A stretch of 64,000 nt of DNA from Opitutaceae bacterium (GTDB lineage: Bacteria > Verrucomicrobiota > Verrucomicrobiia > Opitutales > Opitutaceae), in the NCBI GenBank assembly GCA_028688225.1, contig JAQTYQ010000001.1, positions 1 to 64,000 of the forward strand, written 5' to 3'. A program made the position numbers and the translations under genes. Below the pieces are notes generated by a model. That model did no database searches. It was given only the letters and a program-made list of their open reading frames with translations, and had not been told where the DNA came from. Every line of letters starts with the position of its first letter. The first letter of the stretch is position 1. Of this stretch, positions 36,649-44,720 are shown piece after piece.

Positions 36649-37932
36649 ATGCCATTGCTCGACGTCAAAATCCCGTCCATGGGTGAATCGATCACCAGCG
36701 GCGTGCTCGCCAAATGGCACGTCCAGGACGGCGATCTCGTGAAGCGGGATCAGCCGCTCTTTGAACTGGAGACGGACAAGATCACGTCGGAAGGCACCGC
36801 CGAGGCCGCCGGCCGGGTGACGCTCAAGGTCGCCGCCGGCAGCGAGGTGAAAATCGGCCAGCTCGTCGCGACGATCGAGGTCGCCGCAGCCGGGGACCGC
36901 CGGCCGGAGACGGGCGGACGGCCGCCGGCGGCCGCCGTCAACACGGAGCCCAAAACCCAGAAACCGGAACCCAAGGCGTCGACCGCACCGGCCTCGCCGG
37001 CCGTCCGCCGTCTGGCCGCCGAAACGGGCATTGATCCCGCCGTGGTTGCCGGCCGGGGCAAGGGAAGCCGCGTGACCAAGGCCGACATGCTTTCCGCGGC
37101 CGAGGCCGCCAAAACATTGGAAACCGGAGACCGGAAGCCGGAGGCCGGCGGACAGAAAGCGGCCGGGGCCGGCCTTGAACCCCGAACTCCGAACCCCGAA
37201 CCGGTGGCCGCGCCTGACCAGCCCGCCGGGGCGGCGAGGCACACCCGTCGCAAGCTCTCCCCGCTGCGCCAGCGCATCGCCCAGCGCCTCGTCCAGGCCC
37301 AGCACGAGGCCGCCATGCTCACCACCTTCAACGAGGTCGACATGTCCGCCGTGCGCGAGTTGCGCGTGAAGTACCAGGAGGAATTCACCCGGAGGTACGG
37401 CGTGAAGCTCGGCTTCATGTCCTTCTTCCTGAAGGCGGTCGTGCGCGCCCTGCAGGAGGTGCCCGCCATCAACGCCCGGATCGAGGGCGACACCATCGTC
37501 GAGAATCATTACTACGACATCGGCGTGGCGATCTCCACCGACCGCGGCCTCGTGGTGCCGGTGCTGCGCGACTGCGAGCAGATCGGTTTTGGCGAGGTCG
37601 AGCGACAGCTGGCCGACGCCGCCCGGCGCGCCCGTGAAGGGAAGATCACGCTGGCCGACCTCGAAGGCGGCGTCTTCACCATCACCAACGGCGGCATCTT
37701 CGGCTCGCTCCTCTCCACGCCCATCCTCAACACCCCGCAATGCGGCATCCTCGGCATGCACGCCATCCAGGACCGCCCCGTCGCCGTCAACGGCCAGGTC
37801 GTCATCCGGCCGATGATGTACCTTGCATTCAGTTACGACCATCGCATCGTCGACGGCCGCGAGGCGGTGACCTTCCTCGTGCGGGTCAAACAGGTCCTCG
37901 AGGATCCGGCCCGCCTGCTGCTGAGCGTCTAG
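36649..37932 (+). CDS. sucB: Dihydrolipoamide succinyltransferase (2-oxoglutarate dehydrogenase E2)
   Basis: 427 aa from the ATG at 36649. Lipoyl domain (residues 1-80) with lipoylated K44 in ETDKITSEG, a peripheral-subunit-binding domain near residue 120 ([33 protein letters not shown]), and a C-terminal acyltransferase domain ending with the catalytic [13 protein letters not shown]. Two linkers contain the repeat-coded peptides GDRRPETGG...[10 protein letters not shown] and [11 protein letters not shown]...EPRTPNPEP. Linkers in E2 are naturally flexible, which may be why the repeats are tolerated. Confidence 0.97.
   Translation: MPLLDVKIPSMGESITSGVLAKWHVQDGDLVKRDQPLFELETDKITSEGTAEAAGRVTLKVAAGSEVKIGQLVATIEVAAAGDRRPETGGRPPAAAVNTEPKTQKPEPKASTAPASPAVRRLAAETGIDPAVVAGRGKGSRVTKADMLSAAEAAKTLETGDRKPEAGGQKAAGAGLEPRTPNPEPVAAPDQPAGAARHTRRKLSPLRQRIAQRLVQAQHEAAMLTTFNEVDMSAVRELRVKYQEEFTRRYGVKLGFMSFFLKAVVRALQEVPAINARIEGDTIVENHYYDIGVAISTDRGLVVPVLRDCEQIGFGEVERQLADAARRAREGKITLADLEGGVFTITNGGIFGSLLSTPILNTPQCGILGMHAIQDRPVAVNGQVVIRPMMYLAFSYDHRIVDGREAVTFLVRVKQVLEDPARLLLSV
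36891..36974 (+). repeat. In-frame linker repeat 1 of sucB
   Basis: GGGGACCGCCGGCCGGAGACG followed by a GAGCCCAAAACCCAGAAACC-like stretch. It encodes GDRRPETGG and [10 protein letters not shown] between the lipoyl and subunit-binding domains. Confidence 0.65.
37120..37203 (+). repeat. In-frame linker repeat 2 of sucB
   Basis: GAAACCGGAGACCGGAAGCC followed by GAACCCCGAACTCCGAACCC-like DNA. It encodes [11 protein letters not shown] and EPRTPNPEP before the catalytic domain. It has the same order of the two modules as linker repeat 1. Confidence 0.7.
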
Positions 37933-37963
37933 GACTCTCGCCCTCCTGATTCTATTTTATCCC

Positions 37964-39397
37964 ATGGATTCCTTCGATATTGCCATCATCGGCGCCGGCC
38001 CCGGCGGCTATGTGTGCGCCTTCCGCGCGGCCCAGCTCGGCCTCAAGGCCGCCCTGATCGAGAAACGCCCCGCCCTCGGCGGCACCTGCCTCAACGTCGG
38101 CTGCATCCCGACCAAGGCGCTGCTCCAGCTCAGCGAGCACTATGCCTGGGCGGCGCACCACGCCGCCGCCAGCGGCATCAAACTCGCCGGGGTGGAACTC
38201 GACCTCGCCGCGCTGTTGCAGAAAAAGGATGCCGTCGTGCAGAAACTCGTCGGCGGTGTCGCCCAGCTGGCCAAGGCCCGCAAGATCACCGTCCTCACCG
38301 GACACGCCACGCTCACCAGCGCCACGACCATCGCCATTTCCCCTGTAGCCGGGGCCGCTGGCCCCGGACCGGACTCACCGAGCCCGGCGACCGAAATCTC
38401 CGCCCGGAACATCGTCCTCGCCACCGGTTCCGCTCCCTCCGAACTCTCCTTCCTGCCGTTCGATGGGAAAACCGTCATTTCGTCCGACCAGGCCATCGGC
38501 CTCGACGCGGTGCCGAAGCGCCTCGTCGTCGTGGGCGGCGGCGCCATCGGACTCGAACTGGCCTCCGTCTGGGCGCGCCTGGGCTCCGAAGTCAGCATCG
38601 TGGAGTTCCTGCCGAAAATTGCCGCCAACTACGACGATGATGTCGTCCGCCTGCTTTCCCGCCTGCTCGTGAAGCAGGGCCTGAAAATCGAAGTCAACGC
38701 CCGCGTCACCGGATTGAAGTCCCCCGGAAGCACCCCGGCCGTGCTGACCGCCGAGCGCGAAGGCAAGACGATGGAGTTTCCCGCCGACAAGATCCTGGTT
38801 TCCGTCGGCCGGCGGCCCGTCACTGAAAACCTCGGCCTCGAAAAGGCCGGCGTGCAGCTTGACGAGAAAAAGCGCATCAAGGTCGACGACCACCTGCGCA
38901 CCACCGCCCCGGGCATCTGGGCCATCGGCGACGTCGTGGCGGGCCCCATGCTCGCCCACAAGGCCGAGGAGGACGGCGCGGCTGTGGCCGAGTGGATCGC
39001 CGGCCGGGCCGGTCATGTCGACTGGAACCTCGTGCCCGCCATCATCTACACCGACCCGGAGCTCGCCGGAGTGGGCCTCGGCGAGGACGGTGCCAAAGCC
39101 AAGGGGCTCGACGTGCGCGTGGGCAAATTCCCCTTCGCCGCCAACGGGCGCGCCATCGCGGCCGACGCGGCCGACGGCTTCGTGAAAATCATCGCCGATG
39201 CCAAGACCGATCTCATCCTTGGGGCCCAGATCATCGGCCGGGGCGCCTCCGAGCTCATCGCGGAAGTCGTCACGCACATGGAATACGGCGGCAGCGCCGA
39301 GGATCTCGGCCGTACCATCCACGCCCACCCCACGCTCAGCGAAGCCGTGAAGGAGGCCGGACTCGCCGTCGGCAAAAACGCCCTCCACGCGCTGTAG
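37964..39397 (+). CDS. lpdA: Dihydrolipoyl dehydrogenase (E3)
   Basis: 477 aa flavoprotein that reoxidises lipoyl groups of the 2-oxoglutarate dehydrogenase complex. FAD site IAIIGAGPGGYVCA, redox pair C42/C47 (GGTCLNVGCIPTK), NAD site LVVVGGGAIGLELAS and the catalytic HAHPTLSE at the C-terminus. Last gene of sucA-sucB-lpdA, 31 bp after sucB. An insert of about 15 residues rich in Pro/Gly/Ala (SPVAGAAGPGPDSPSP, about residues 127-142) is encoded by a GTAG palindrome that sits inside the gene. Confidence 0.96.
   Translation: MDSFDIAIIGAGPGGYVCAFRAAQLGLKAALIEKRPALGGTCLNVGCIPTKALLQLSEHYAWAAHHAAASGIKLAGVELDLAALLQKKDAVVQKLVGGVAQLAKARKITVLTGHATLTSATTIAISPVAGAAGPGPDSPSPATEISARNIVLATGSAPSELSFLPFDGKTVISSDQAIGLDAVPKRLVVVGGGAIGLELASVWARLGSEVSIVEFLPKIAANYDDDVVRLLSRLLVKQGLKIEVNARVTGLKSPGSTPAVLTAEREGKTMEFPADKILVSVGRRPVTENLGLEKAGVQLDEKKRIKVDDHLRTTAPGIWAIGDVVAGPMLAHKAEEDGAAVAEWIAGRAGHVDWNLVPAIIYTDPELAGVGLGEDGAKAKGLDVRVGKFPFAANGRAIAADAADGFVKIIADAKTDLILGAQIIGRGASELIAEVVTHMEYGGSAEDLGRTIHAHPTLSEAVKEAGLAVGKNALHAL
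38345..38367. repeat. GTAG palindrome inside the lpdA coding sequence
   Basis: GTAG followed by perfect 8-bp arms CCGGGGCC / GGCCCCGG around a GCT loop. It has the same layout as the intergenic copies but is read in frame as VAGAAGPG in a loop just before the conserved ATGS segment of lpdA. Confidence 0.7.
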
Positions 39398-39550
39398 CCG
39401 CCTGTCGGACTTCAGGTCCTTCAGGCTGCTATCTCAAGTCCGGGGGGCTGGTCTTTGCCTGCTCAGCCCGACTGGGATGCGCCCGCTGGACGACCGAAGG
39501 CCGCCGGGTCTTGCAACGGCCACGCCGGAGATCATTCTAGCGCGGACAAT

Positions 39551-40669
39551 ATGAAGACGACTCGACGGGTGCGGGCGAACAAGCGGCTCGCGAACGACAT
39601 GCTCCCGGTGGACATCGTGCTCCATCCCTCGTGGTGGTACGCCCACGCGGGCATCACCTTCGACGAGGACTTTTTCTTTCATCCGAAGAAACGAGTGGAA
39701 AGCGAGCGCCGGATGGAGCAGGTGCTGCACGAGCGTTTCGGCCAATACGGGCTCGGGACGGAACACGACCGTGATCTGCCGATGATCGGCGCGGTCCACA
39801 ACGCGGCGGGTTTTGTGGTTGCCGCGATGTTGGGCTGCGAAATCCGGTACCGGCCGGATGCCGCGCCGGAGGTCATCCCCGCTCAGGCAGCCAAATTGAA
39901 CGTCGATCCCGAGCGCGCTTTTCGCAGCGAGGCGAGGCGGCGCTACGAACGGCTGCGCGACCAACTCAAGGCCCGTTACGGGCGCGTGCTCGGCGACATC
40001 AATTGGGGCGGCGTGCTGAATGTTGCCCTGGACCTGCGGGGGCAGGACGTGCTGCTGGACATGATGGACGAACCGGAAAAAACCCGGATCCAGTTCGGTC
40101 ATCTCGCGGAAGTGTTGGAGCGGTTTGCCTCCGGCATTCAGGCCGAGACCGGCACCAGCTCGGTCTCCGTTAACCGCAACGTGCGGCATCTCGGAAGCCC
40201 GGTGTTCCTGCACTCGGAGTGTTCTCACACGATGATCTCCCTGCAGGATTACGAGCGGTTTCTGATGCCGATCGACGCAGAATGGAGCCGGCGACATCGG
40301 CCCTTCGGCATTCACCATTGCGGCAAGGATCCGCACCGTTTTGCCGCCGCCTATGCGAAGCTGCCGCGGCTGGACTTTCTCGATCTCGGCTGGGGCGGCG
40401 ACGTTGCTCTGCTGCGCCAACACCTGCCCCGCACATTCCTCAACCTCCGGCTCGATCCCGTGACCCTCGTGCGCCAGACGCCCGAGCAGATTCGCGCAAC
40501 CGTCACCCGTCTTGTGGGGGAATCGGACAATCCTTGGCTGACAGGCGTTTGCTGCATCAACTTGGATCAGACGGCGACAGATGCACAGATTGGCGCAATT
40601 TTTGAAGCCGTGGGCGAGTTGCGGTGCAAGTACGCGGCCGAAGCGGGGACGGCGACCGGACCAAGATAA
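39551..40669 (+). CDS. Uroporphyrinogen decarboxylase (URO-D) family protein
   Basis: 372 aa from the ATG at 39551; a longer frame starting 39455 is not conserved in style. A barrel-like sequence with HPSWWYAHAGI, FLHSECSHTMISLQDYERFLMPI and HHCGKDPHRFAAAYAKLPRLDFLDLGWGGDV resembles the C-terminal core of URO-D/corrinoid methyltransferase (MtaA/CmuA) relatives. The HHCG motif may bind zinc, as in the methyltransferases. It is not the haem-pathway HemE. The true substrate is unknown. It stands alone after lpdA. Confidence 0.65.
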   Translation: MKTTRRVRANKRLANDMLPVDIVLHPSWWYAHAGITFDEDFFFHPKKRVESERRMEQVLHERFGQYGLGTEHDRDLPMIGAVHNAAGFVVAAMLGCEIRYRPDAAPEVIPAQAAKLNVDPERAFRSEARRRYERLRDQLKARYGRVLGDINWGGVLNVALDLRGQDVLLDMMDEPEKTRIQFGHLAEVLERFASGIQAETGTSSVSVNRNVRHLGSPVFLHSECSHTMISLQDYERFLMPIDAEWSRRHRPFGIHHCGKDPHRFAAAYAKLPRLDFLDLGWGGDVALLRQHLPRTFLNLRLDPVTLVRQTPEQIRATVTRLVGESDNPWLTGVCCINLDQTATDAQIGAIFEAVGELRCKYAAEAGTATGPR

Positions 40670-41033
40670 CCACGCATCACGAATGCGGGGTCGCTTGCTC
40701 CATCTCATCGGGCAAATCAGGTGCGATCAAAGGGGTGCAGGCTGCGGAAATTGATGTGACCCTCCGTCAGCTTTACCGACAACGGCCTGGGTCAGACGGC
40801 CACGGTGAGCGACGTCACCGGGCAGCGCTCCTTCACCTACCGGTTACCGATTTTTTGACGTCGTCCTTTTGGCCGAGCTGCGGTCGTAGCGATTTCCACC
40901 GGCGGTGTTTTGTTCGACATCGTCGGGATTCCGTCCGATTAGGAGCGGTGTCAGCACGGCCGCAGACAGGTCTGCCGCTAGCGGATCGACCTTTGAGCGG
41001 GACCCTTCTCCGGCCCAACAAGAGGATACCCCC
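40670..41033. other. Gene-poor region with an RHS-like remnant
   Basis: 364 bp without an intact gene. It contains a 30-codon RHS-like fragment (40766-40858) and, near its right end, the ribosome binding site AAGAGGATA of the small membrane protein. The rest shows no recognisable feature. Confidence 0.45.
40766..40858 (+). pseudogene. Short RHS/YD-repeat-like gene remnant
   Basis: A 30-codon stretch bounded by stops translates with NGLGQTATVSDVTGQRSFTY, resembling one YD repeat of RHS toxin or wall-associated proteins. There is no start and nothing similar on either side. It is either a decayed fragment or chance. Confidence 0.3.
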
Positions 41034-41357
41034 ATGAAATGGCTGAATATCACCGGACTGCTCGTCCTGATGCTGGTGGCGATGCGCCTGCTGAGCTGGG
41101 CCCTGTGCTGGCTGCTGATCAAACTGCTGCGGTATGAGGCCCGGATGGCGGCGATTGTTTCGAACCTGGTCGCGTTCCTGCTGTTTGTCCTGCTGCTCTA
41201 CCGGCAGTTGGGGCCAAACGAAGCCGTCGACAAGACCACCGTCCTGTTTGGGGCGGCCGTCTATCTGGTCTGCCTGGTCGTCGATTTCTTCTGGCTGCCG
41301 TGGAAGCCCGCGCAACCAGGGACCGGGGGCCCCGGGGCAAGGCCCCCGCAAACCTGA
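41034..41357 (+). CDS. Small hypothetical membrane protein
   Basis: 107 aa from the ATG at 41034, preceded by AAGAGGATA. Three hydrophobic segments (ITGLLVLMLVAMRLLSWALCWLL, AIVSNLVAFLLFVLLLY, TTVLFGAAVYLVCLVVDFFW) and a Pro/Gly-rich cytoplasmic tail. No family is recognised. It is likely an inner membrane protein of unknown role. Confidence 0.65.
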   Translation: MKWLNITGLLVLMLVAMRLLSWALCWLLIKLLRYEARMAAIVSNLVAFLLFVLLLYRQLGPNEAVDKTTVLFGAAVYLVCLVVDFFWLPWKPAQPGTGGPGARPPQT

Positions 41358-41477
41358 TCGCTGCCCTGTCGCCCGCCGCCAGCATCGCCGCGCCGTCCGC
41401 AGCCGACGCTGGACGGCGGATCCACCTTGCCCGCGCCGGCGCGATCGGATTGATCCATCACCAGCGAAAGGGAGACC

Positions 41478-41558
41478 ATGAAAATCCGCGGCACCGATTT
41501 CATCCTGGATCCTGTTTCCGACCTGGCGCGCTTTGGGCGGGACTCCAAAAAAGCCTGA
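41478..41558 (+). pseudogene. Truncated VOC (glyoxalase-like) gene start
   Basis: A 26-codon frame with a good ribosome binding site (AAAGGGAGACC) starts MKIRGTDFILDPVSDLARF and resembles the N-terminal beta strand of VOC-fold proteins, where a line like VSDLAxAxxFYRD is expected. A gap seems to have removed part of that line and a stop follows. Probably the remains of a VOC gene. An intact VOC gene lies 1 kb downstream. Confidence 0.4.
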
Positions 41559-41588
41559 TCTATCCAAGGATTCGGCACCCAAAATCCC

Positions 41589-42077
41589 ATGCCCCAACGA
41601 CAGGACTACATTCTGCGGCTGCTGGAGGAACTGGGGCGGTTTCTGGCCGAGGTGCTGAAATTCCGCCGGGCCGGCAGCCACGACGCGGCCCTGCTCACCA
41701 TTCTCCACGCGCAGGAGCGGCTGTTTGCCCGGCCGGCCGCGGAATTCATGACGCGGCCCGTCGGGGAGCAGATGCATCTGCTGGCCCTCGGCGAATCCGG
41801 AGCCGATGCCCGTGAAAAATGTCTGGCTTATGCCACCCTGCTGGCGGAGGCGGGACATACCTATCAGGCCCGGGAACAGCCGGCGCTGGCAGAGGGCGCC
41901 TACCAGGTCGCGCTCCAAGTCGTGCGGCTGGCGCTCCAGGATCATCCGGCCGGCGATTCACCGGAGCAACGGGACCGCGTGCTCTCACTGATCGCGCAAC
42001 TTCCCGGAGACGGCTTGAAGGCGGAAATCCAGGCGCTGCTCGGACCGGCCGGCGGCAACGGCAAATCTCCAGCCTAG
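41589..42077 (+). CDS. Hypothetical protein (DUF6483-like)
   Basis: 162 aa, mostly helical. It starts MPQRQDYILRLLEELGRFLAEVL, an N-terminus I associate with the uncharacterised DUF6483 family. The second half (HTYQAREQPALAEGAYQVALQVV) resembles a TPR-like helical pair. No signal peptide. It lies 20 bp before the next small gene. No function can be assigned. Confidence 0.6.
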   Translation: MPQRQDYILRLLEELGRFLAEVLKFRRAGSHDAALLTILHAQERLFARPAAEFMTRPVGEQMHLLALGESGADAREKCLAYATLLAEAGHTYQAREQPALAEGAYQVALQVVRLALQDHPAGDSPEQRDRVLSLIAQLPGDGLKAEIQALLGPAGGNGKSPA

Positions 42078-42097
42078 ACGGATACGTCGATCTCTTT

Positions 42098-42469
42098 ATG
42101 TCTGACAACCCCACGGTCTCTCCTCCTCTCATGGCGGAACCGCCTCCGCTTGCGCCTGCGCCGTCCGGCAAACGCCGCTTCCTCCGGATCGCCGGCGGCG
42201 TGCTGGGGGCGATGATCGGCTATACCGCCGTCAAGCTCCTGCCCCACGACCTTGGCCTCAGGATCTTTGGCGGCGGGGCGGCCGGCTTCCTGATCGGGCT
42301 GATTCCTTTCCTGATTGGTAAACGCCTCTGCCCGCGCCTCGCCCGGGCCGCCCTGTGGTCGTGCCTTGCGGCCGGCATGGTCCTGGGATTGATCCTGGCC
42401 GTCCCGGTCGGGATCGTCTTTATCTGCAGCATCCTCGCCAAGCGGATCGGCGATGAGCCCGGCGCCTGA
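42098..42469 (+). CDS. Hypothetical membrane protein
   Basis: 123 aa from the ATG at 42098. A Pro-rich N-terminus (about 22 residues), then three hydrophobic helices (IAGGVLGAMIGYTAV, GAAGFLIGLIPFLI, LAAGMVLGLILAVPVGIVFIC). No known domain. It is placed 20 bp after the DUF6483-like gene, so probably cotranscribed with it. Confidence 0.6.
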   Translation: MSDNPTVSPPLMAEPPPLAPAPSGKRRFLRIAGGVLGAMIGYTAVKLLPHDLGLRIFGGGAAGFLIGLIPFLIGKRLCPRLARAALWSCLAAGMVLGLILAVPVGIVFICSILAKRIGDEPGA

Positions 42470-42494
42470 TCCTCCGCGCTCAACCCGTCAAACC

Positions 42495-42929
42495 ATGATC
42501 AAGCGCCTCGCCCACCTCTGCTTTAAAACCGACCAGCTGGAGACGATGGTCCGTTTTTACCGGGATGTCCTCGGGCTGCGGGTCAAATTCACGCTCAAAA
42601 ACAATGACGGCCGCGCCTTCGGCTATTACTTCGAATGCGGCGAGCGCTCGTTCCTCGAGCTCTTCGACCAGCAGGGCGCGGTGCGGCAGTGGGGCGGCGA
42701 GGTCGTGGCGCTGAAGCCCGCGGGCGGCACCTGCTACCAGCATTTTTGCCTGGAGGTGGAACGCCTCGAGGCCTTCCACGCCGGGCTCGTGGCCCGGAAG
42801 CTCGCCGTGACGGAGATCGCCGTCGGCATGGACCACTCCAAACAGTGCTGGATCAAGGACCCCGACGGCAACGACATCGAGCTGATGGAGTACACCCGCG
42901 ACAGCCTGCAGACCAAGGGCTCCTACTGA
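42495..42929 (+). CDS. VOC family protein (glyoxalase/dioxygenase superfamily)
   Basis: 144 aa. It begins MIKRLAHLCFKTDQLETMVRFYRDVLGL, the canonical VOC beta-alpha-beta start. Candidate metal ligands are His7 (AHLCF), Glu in FLELF, His in YQHFCLEV and Glu in DIELMEY, the pattern of glyoxalase I-like enzymes. The substrate is unknown. A cluster of palindromic repeats follows directly. Confidence 0.87.
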   Translation: MIKRLAHLCFKTDQLETMVRFYRDVLGLRVKFTLKNNDGRAFGYYFECGERSFLELFDQQGAVRQWGGEVVALKPAGGTCYQHFCLEVERLEAFHAGLVARKLAVTEIAVGMDHSKQCWIKDPDGNDIELMEYTRDSLQTKGSY

Positions 42930-42951
42930 TGTTCGCAAGATAGCCTGACGG

Positions 42952-43138
42952 GTAGGGACGGACCGCCCGCCTTCGCTAAAGCTATGGCGGGCTGACTCGG
43001 CAGTGCGTGGCCTTCGAAGCCATGGCGAAGGAGGCTGGACCGTCCGTGCTTCTCGGCGCGCCCAGCTCTGCTGGCCAGCAGAGCGCCCTACCCCGATCGC
43101 GTGATCGCCGAAGGTAGGGCGGGACCACTGGGCCCGCC
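42952..43138. repeat. Composite cluster of GTAG palindromes and nested repeats
   Basis: Four elements in 190 bp. (1) GTAG plus arm GGACGGACC (42952-42964), whose partner arm GGACCGTCC is at 43037-43045, the two being split by about 70 bp that contain their own hairpins (GCCTTCGCTAAAGC...GGCGGG and CCTTCGAAGCCATGGCGAAGG). (2) The 45-bp repeat copy 2 (43048-43092) with palindrome CTCTGCTGGCCAGCAGAG. (3) A clean 25-bp GTAG palindrome (43114-43138; arms GGCGGGACC / GGGCCCGCC). No gene is present. Confidence 0.75.
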
Positions 43139-43181
43139 TAAATTCAGCACGCGTTTACTCCGGACTGCCGACGCCGGTCGG

Positions 43182-43622
43182 CTACTGCCTCTCCTGCTCG
43201 ATGGAGACGGCCTTGCCGTCCTTGAACGTCACGCGGAAGTGCTCGCTCTCGCGCCGGTACGGATAACTCAGGTAGTAGGGATAGAAGGGATCGTTCCAGC
43301 AATAGTAGCGATGATACCAGCCGCGGTAGAGAGGCCCGCTGCCGTCCGGCAGCTCGTAGGCGGTGTAGGTCCACACCTCGCTGATCCCTCCGGCGTCGGT
43401 GCGGGTGACGACATGATCCGGCTCACCGAGCGCGAGCTGCACCATCTCCTGGTCGAAGCCGATGGCGACCTCGCCCTTCTTGATCATGTCCTGCTGGGCC
43501 GGAGTCAGGCGGGCGAAGGCCGCAGGATTGCTCCGGATGCGCGACCCGGGAGTGGAGCACCCGGCAAGGCAGGCCGCCGCCAAGGCCGTGACCGCCAGGA
43601 GCAGAAATTTGGGCGTTTTCAT
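43182..43622 (-). CDS. Putative outer-membrane lipoprotein, BamE/SmpA-like, paralog A
   Basis: 146 aa. Lipoprotein signal peptide with lipobox LAGC (Cys22). The core KGEVAIGFDQEMVQLALGEPDH...EVWTY matches the pattern of BamE/SmpA-like small lipoproteins (two helices then a beta sheet). Tyr-rich C-terminal half (YHRYYCWNDPFYPYYLSYPY). It is followed on the same strand by a paralog sharing the core. It may act in outer membrane assembly or as a structural lipoprotein. The function is not proven. Confidence 0.75.
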   Translation of the reverse strand: MKTPKFLLLAVTALAAACLAGCSTPGSRIRSNPAAFARLTPAQQDMIKKGEVAIGFDQEMVQLALGEPDHVVTRTDAGGISEVWTYTAYELPDGSGPLYRGWYHRYYCWNDPFYPYYLSYPYRRESEHFRVTFKDGKAVSIEQERQ

Positions 43623-43711
43623 GGGAGACAGGATAGTTGGGATTGTTTTGCGGGCAAACCTGAGACGTCGCCAGGACGTTTTTGTTTCAATTTCACGTGC
43701 GCCGCTGACGG

Positions 43712-44125
43712 CTATTTGAGCTTTTCCACTGCGCTCACCCGATCCCTGTCAAACACCACGCGCAGCACGTCGTCGTAGTACGGTTCGCGGCTGCTGACCA
43801 CCGTGGCCCCGCTGACCCGGGTGGAGCCGCCGCCGCCCATCATGCCGAATCCAAAGCTGAACCGTGGCTTGTGATCGCGATACCCCCACACTTCGTCCGA
43901 GCCCTTGTCCGTCGTGCGCGTAAAGGTGTGGTCGGGTTCGCCCAGGGCCATCCGCACCTGCTCGGGCGTGAACCCGATGGCGACCTCGCCCGCCCGCACC
44001 TTGGCCTGCACCTCGGGCGGCCAGGAGGCATAGGCGGAATGATTTTTGGCGATGCGCTCGGACGGCGTGGTGACACACCCGGCGAGCACGAGCAGCAGCA
44101 GGGGAAGCAATGGGCGGAGGTTCAT
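43712..44125 (-). CDS. Putative outer-membrane lipoprotein, BamE/SmpA-like, paralog B
   Basis: 137 aa from the ATG at 44125. Lipobox LAGC, followed by TTPSERIAKNHSAYASWPPEVQAKVRAGEVAIGF and ALGEPDHTFTRT. The core is clearly homologous to the next gene (paralog A), while the C-terminal part differs (Gly/Met-rich FGFGMMGGGGSTR). The tandem arrangement indicates local duplication. It is divergent from rpiB. Confidence 0.75.
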   Translation of the reverse strand: MNLRPLLPLLLLVLAGCVTTPSERIAKNHSAYASWPPEVQAKVRAGEVAIGFTPEQVRMALGEPDHTFTRTTDKGSDEVWGYRDHKPRFSFGFGMMGGGGSTRVSGATVVSSREPYYDDVLRVVFDRDRVSAVEKLK

Positions 44126-44233
44126 GGAGGTAAAAAGGGGTTGCCGGCAGATAACATGACTCAACTATCGACACCTGCAACCCGCCGGAGTTTCCCGGTA
44201 AGCTCCCGGCGCCAGGATTTTCCTCCGCTTCGC

Positions 44234-44674
44234 ATGCAAAAATACACCATCGCCATTGGCGCTGACCACGCCGGCTACCAGTACAAGGAGGCCATCAAGG
44301 CCAAGCTTCAGTCCGAGGGGCACACCGTGCGCGACTTCGGCACCGGCTCCGACGCGCCCTGCGACTACCCCGATTTCATCCGCCCCGCGGCCGAGGCCGT
44401 GGCCCGCGGCGAATGCGCGCGCGGTATCGTGCTGGGCGGTTCGGGCAACGGCGAGGCCATCGTCGCAAACCGGGTGCGCGGCATCCGCTGCGGCCTGTGC
44501 TGGAACGAGCAGGTGGCGCGCTGGAGCCGCTCGCACAACGACGCCAACGTGCTCTCCCTCGGCGCGCGCACCGTTTCCCTCGAGCTGGCGCTGAAGATTG
44601 TCCGGGTGTGGCTGGAGACCCCCTTCGAAGGCGGCCGGCACGTCGAGCGCATCCGCAAGATCGACGGGGCGTGA
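44234..44674 (+). CDS. rpiB: Ribose-5-phosphate isomerase B
   Basis: 146 aa LacAB/RpiB family protein that interconverts ribose-5-P and ribulose-5-P. It begins IAIGADHAGYQYKEAIK with the conserved D/H pair. The segment GGSGNGEAIVANRV lacks the Cys used as base by E. coli-type RpiB and instead has Gly and a following Glu, as in the mycobacterial type where Glu is the base. Directly downstream lies the first attC-like site, so it marks the chromosomal flank of the cassette array. Confidence 0.92.
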   Translation: MQKYTIAIGADHAGYQYKEAIKAKLQSEGHTVRDFGTGSDAPCDYPDFIRPAAEAVARGECARGIVLGGSGNGEAIVANRVRGIRCGLCWNEQVARWSRSHNDANVLSLGARTVSLELALKIVRVWLETPFEGGRHVERIRKIDGA

Positions 44675-44720
44675 GCGCCCCCGGCAAGCAACCCGTCAGT
44701 CCAAAGAGGCAGATTCTTGC

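Noticed and set aside
35605..37842. A 745-codon minus-strand open frame opposite sucA/sucB.
   Set aside because: It is antisense to two clearly conserved enzymes and arises from G+C-rich codon bias; its translation has no recognisable domains.
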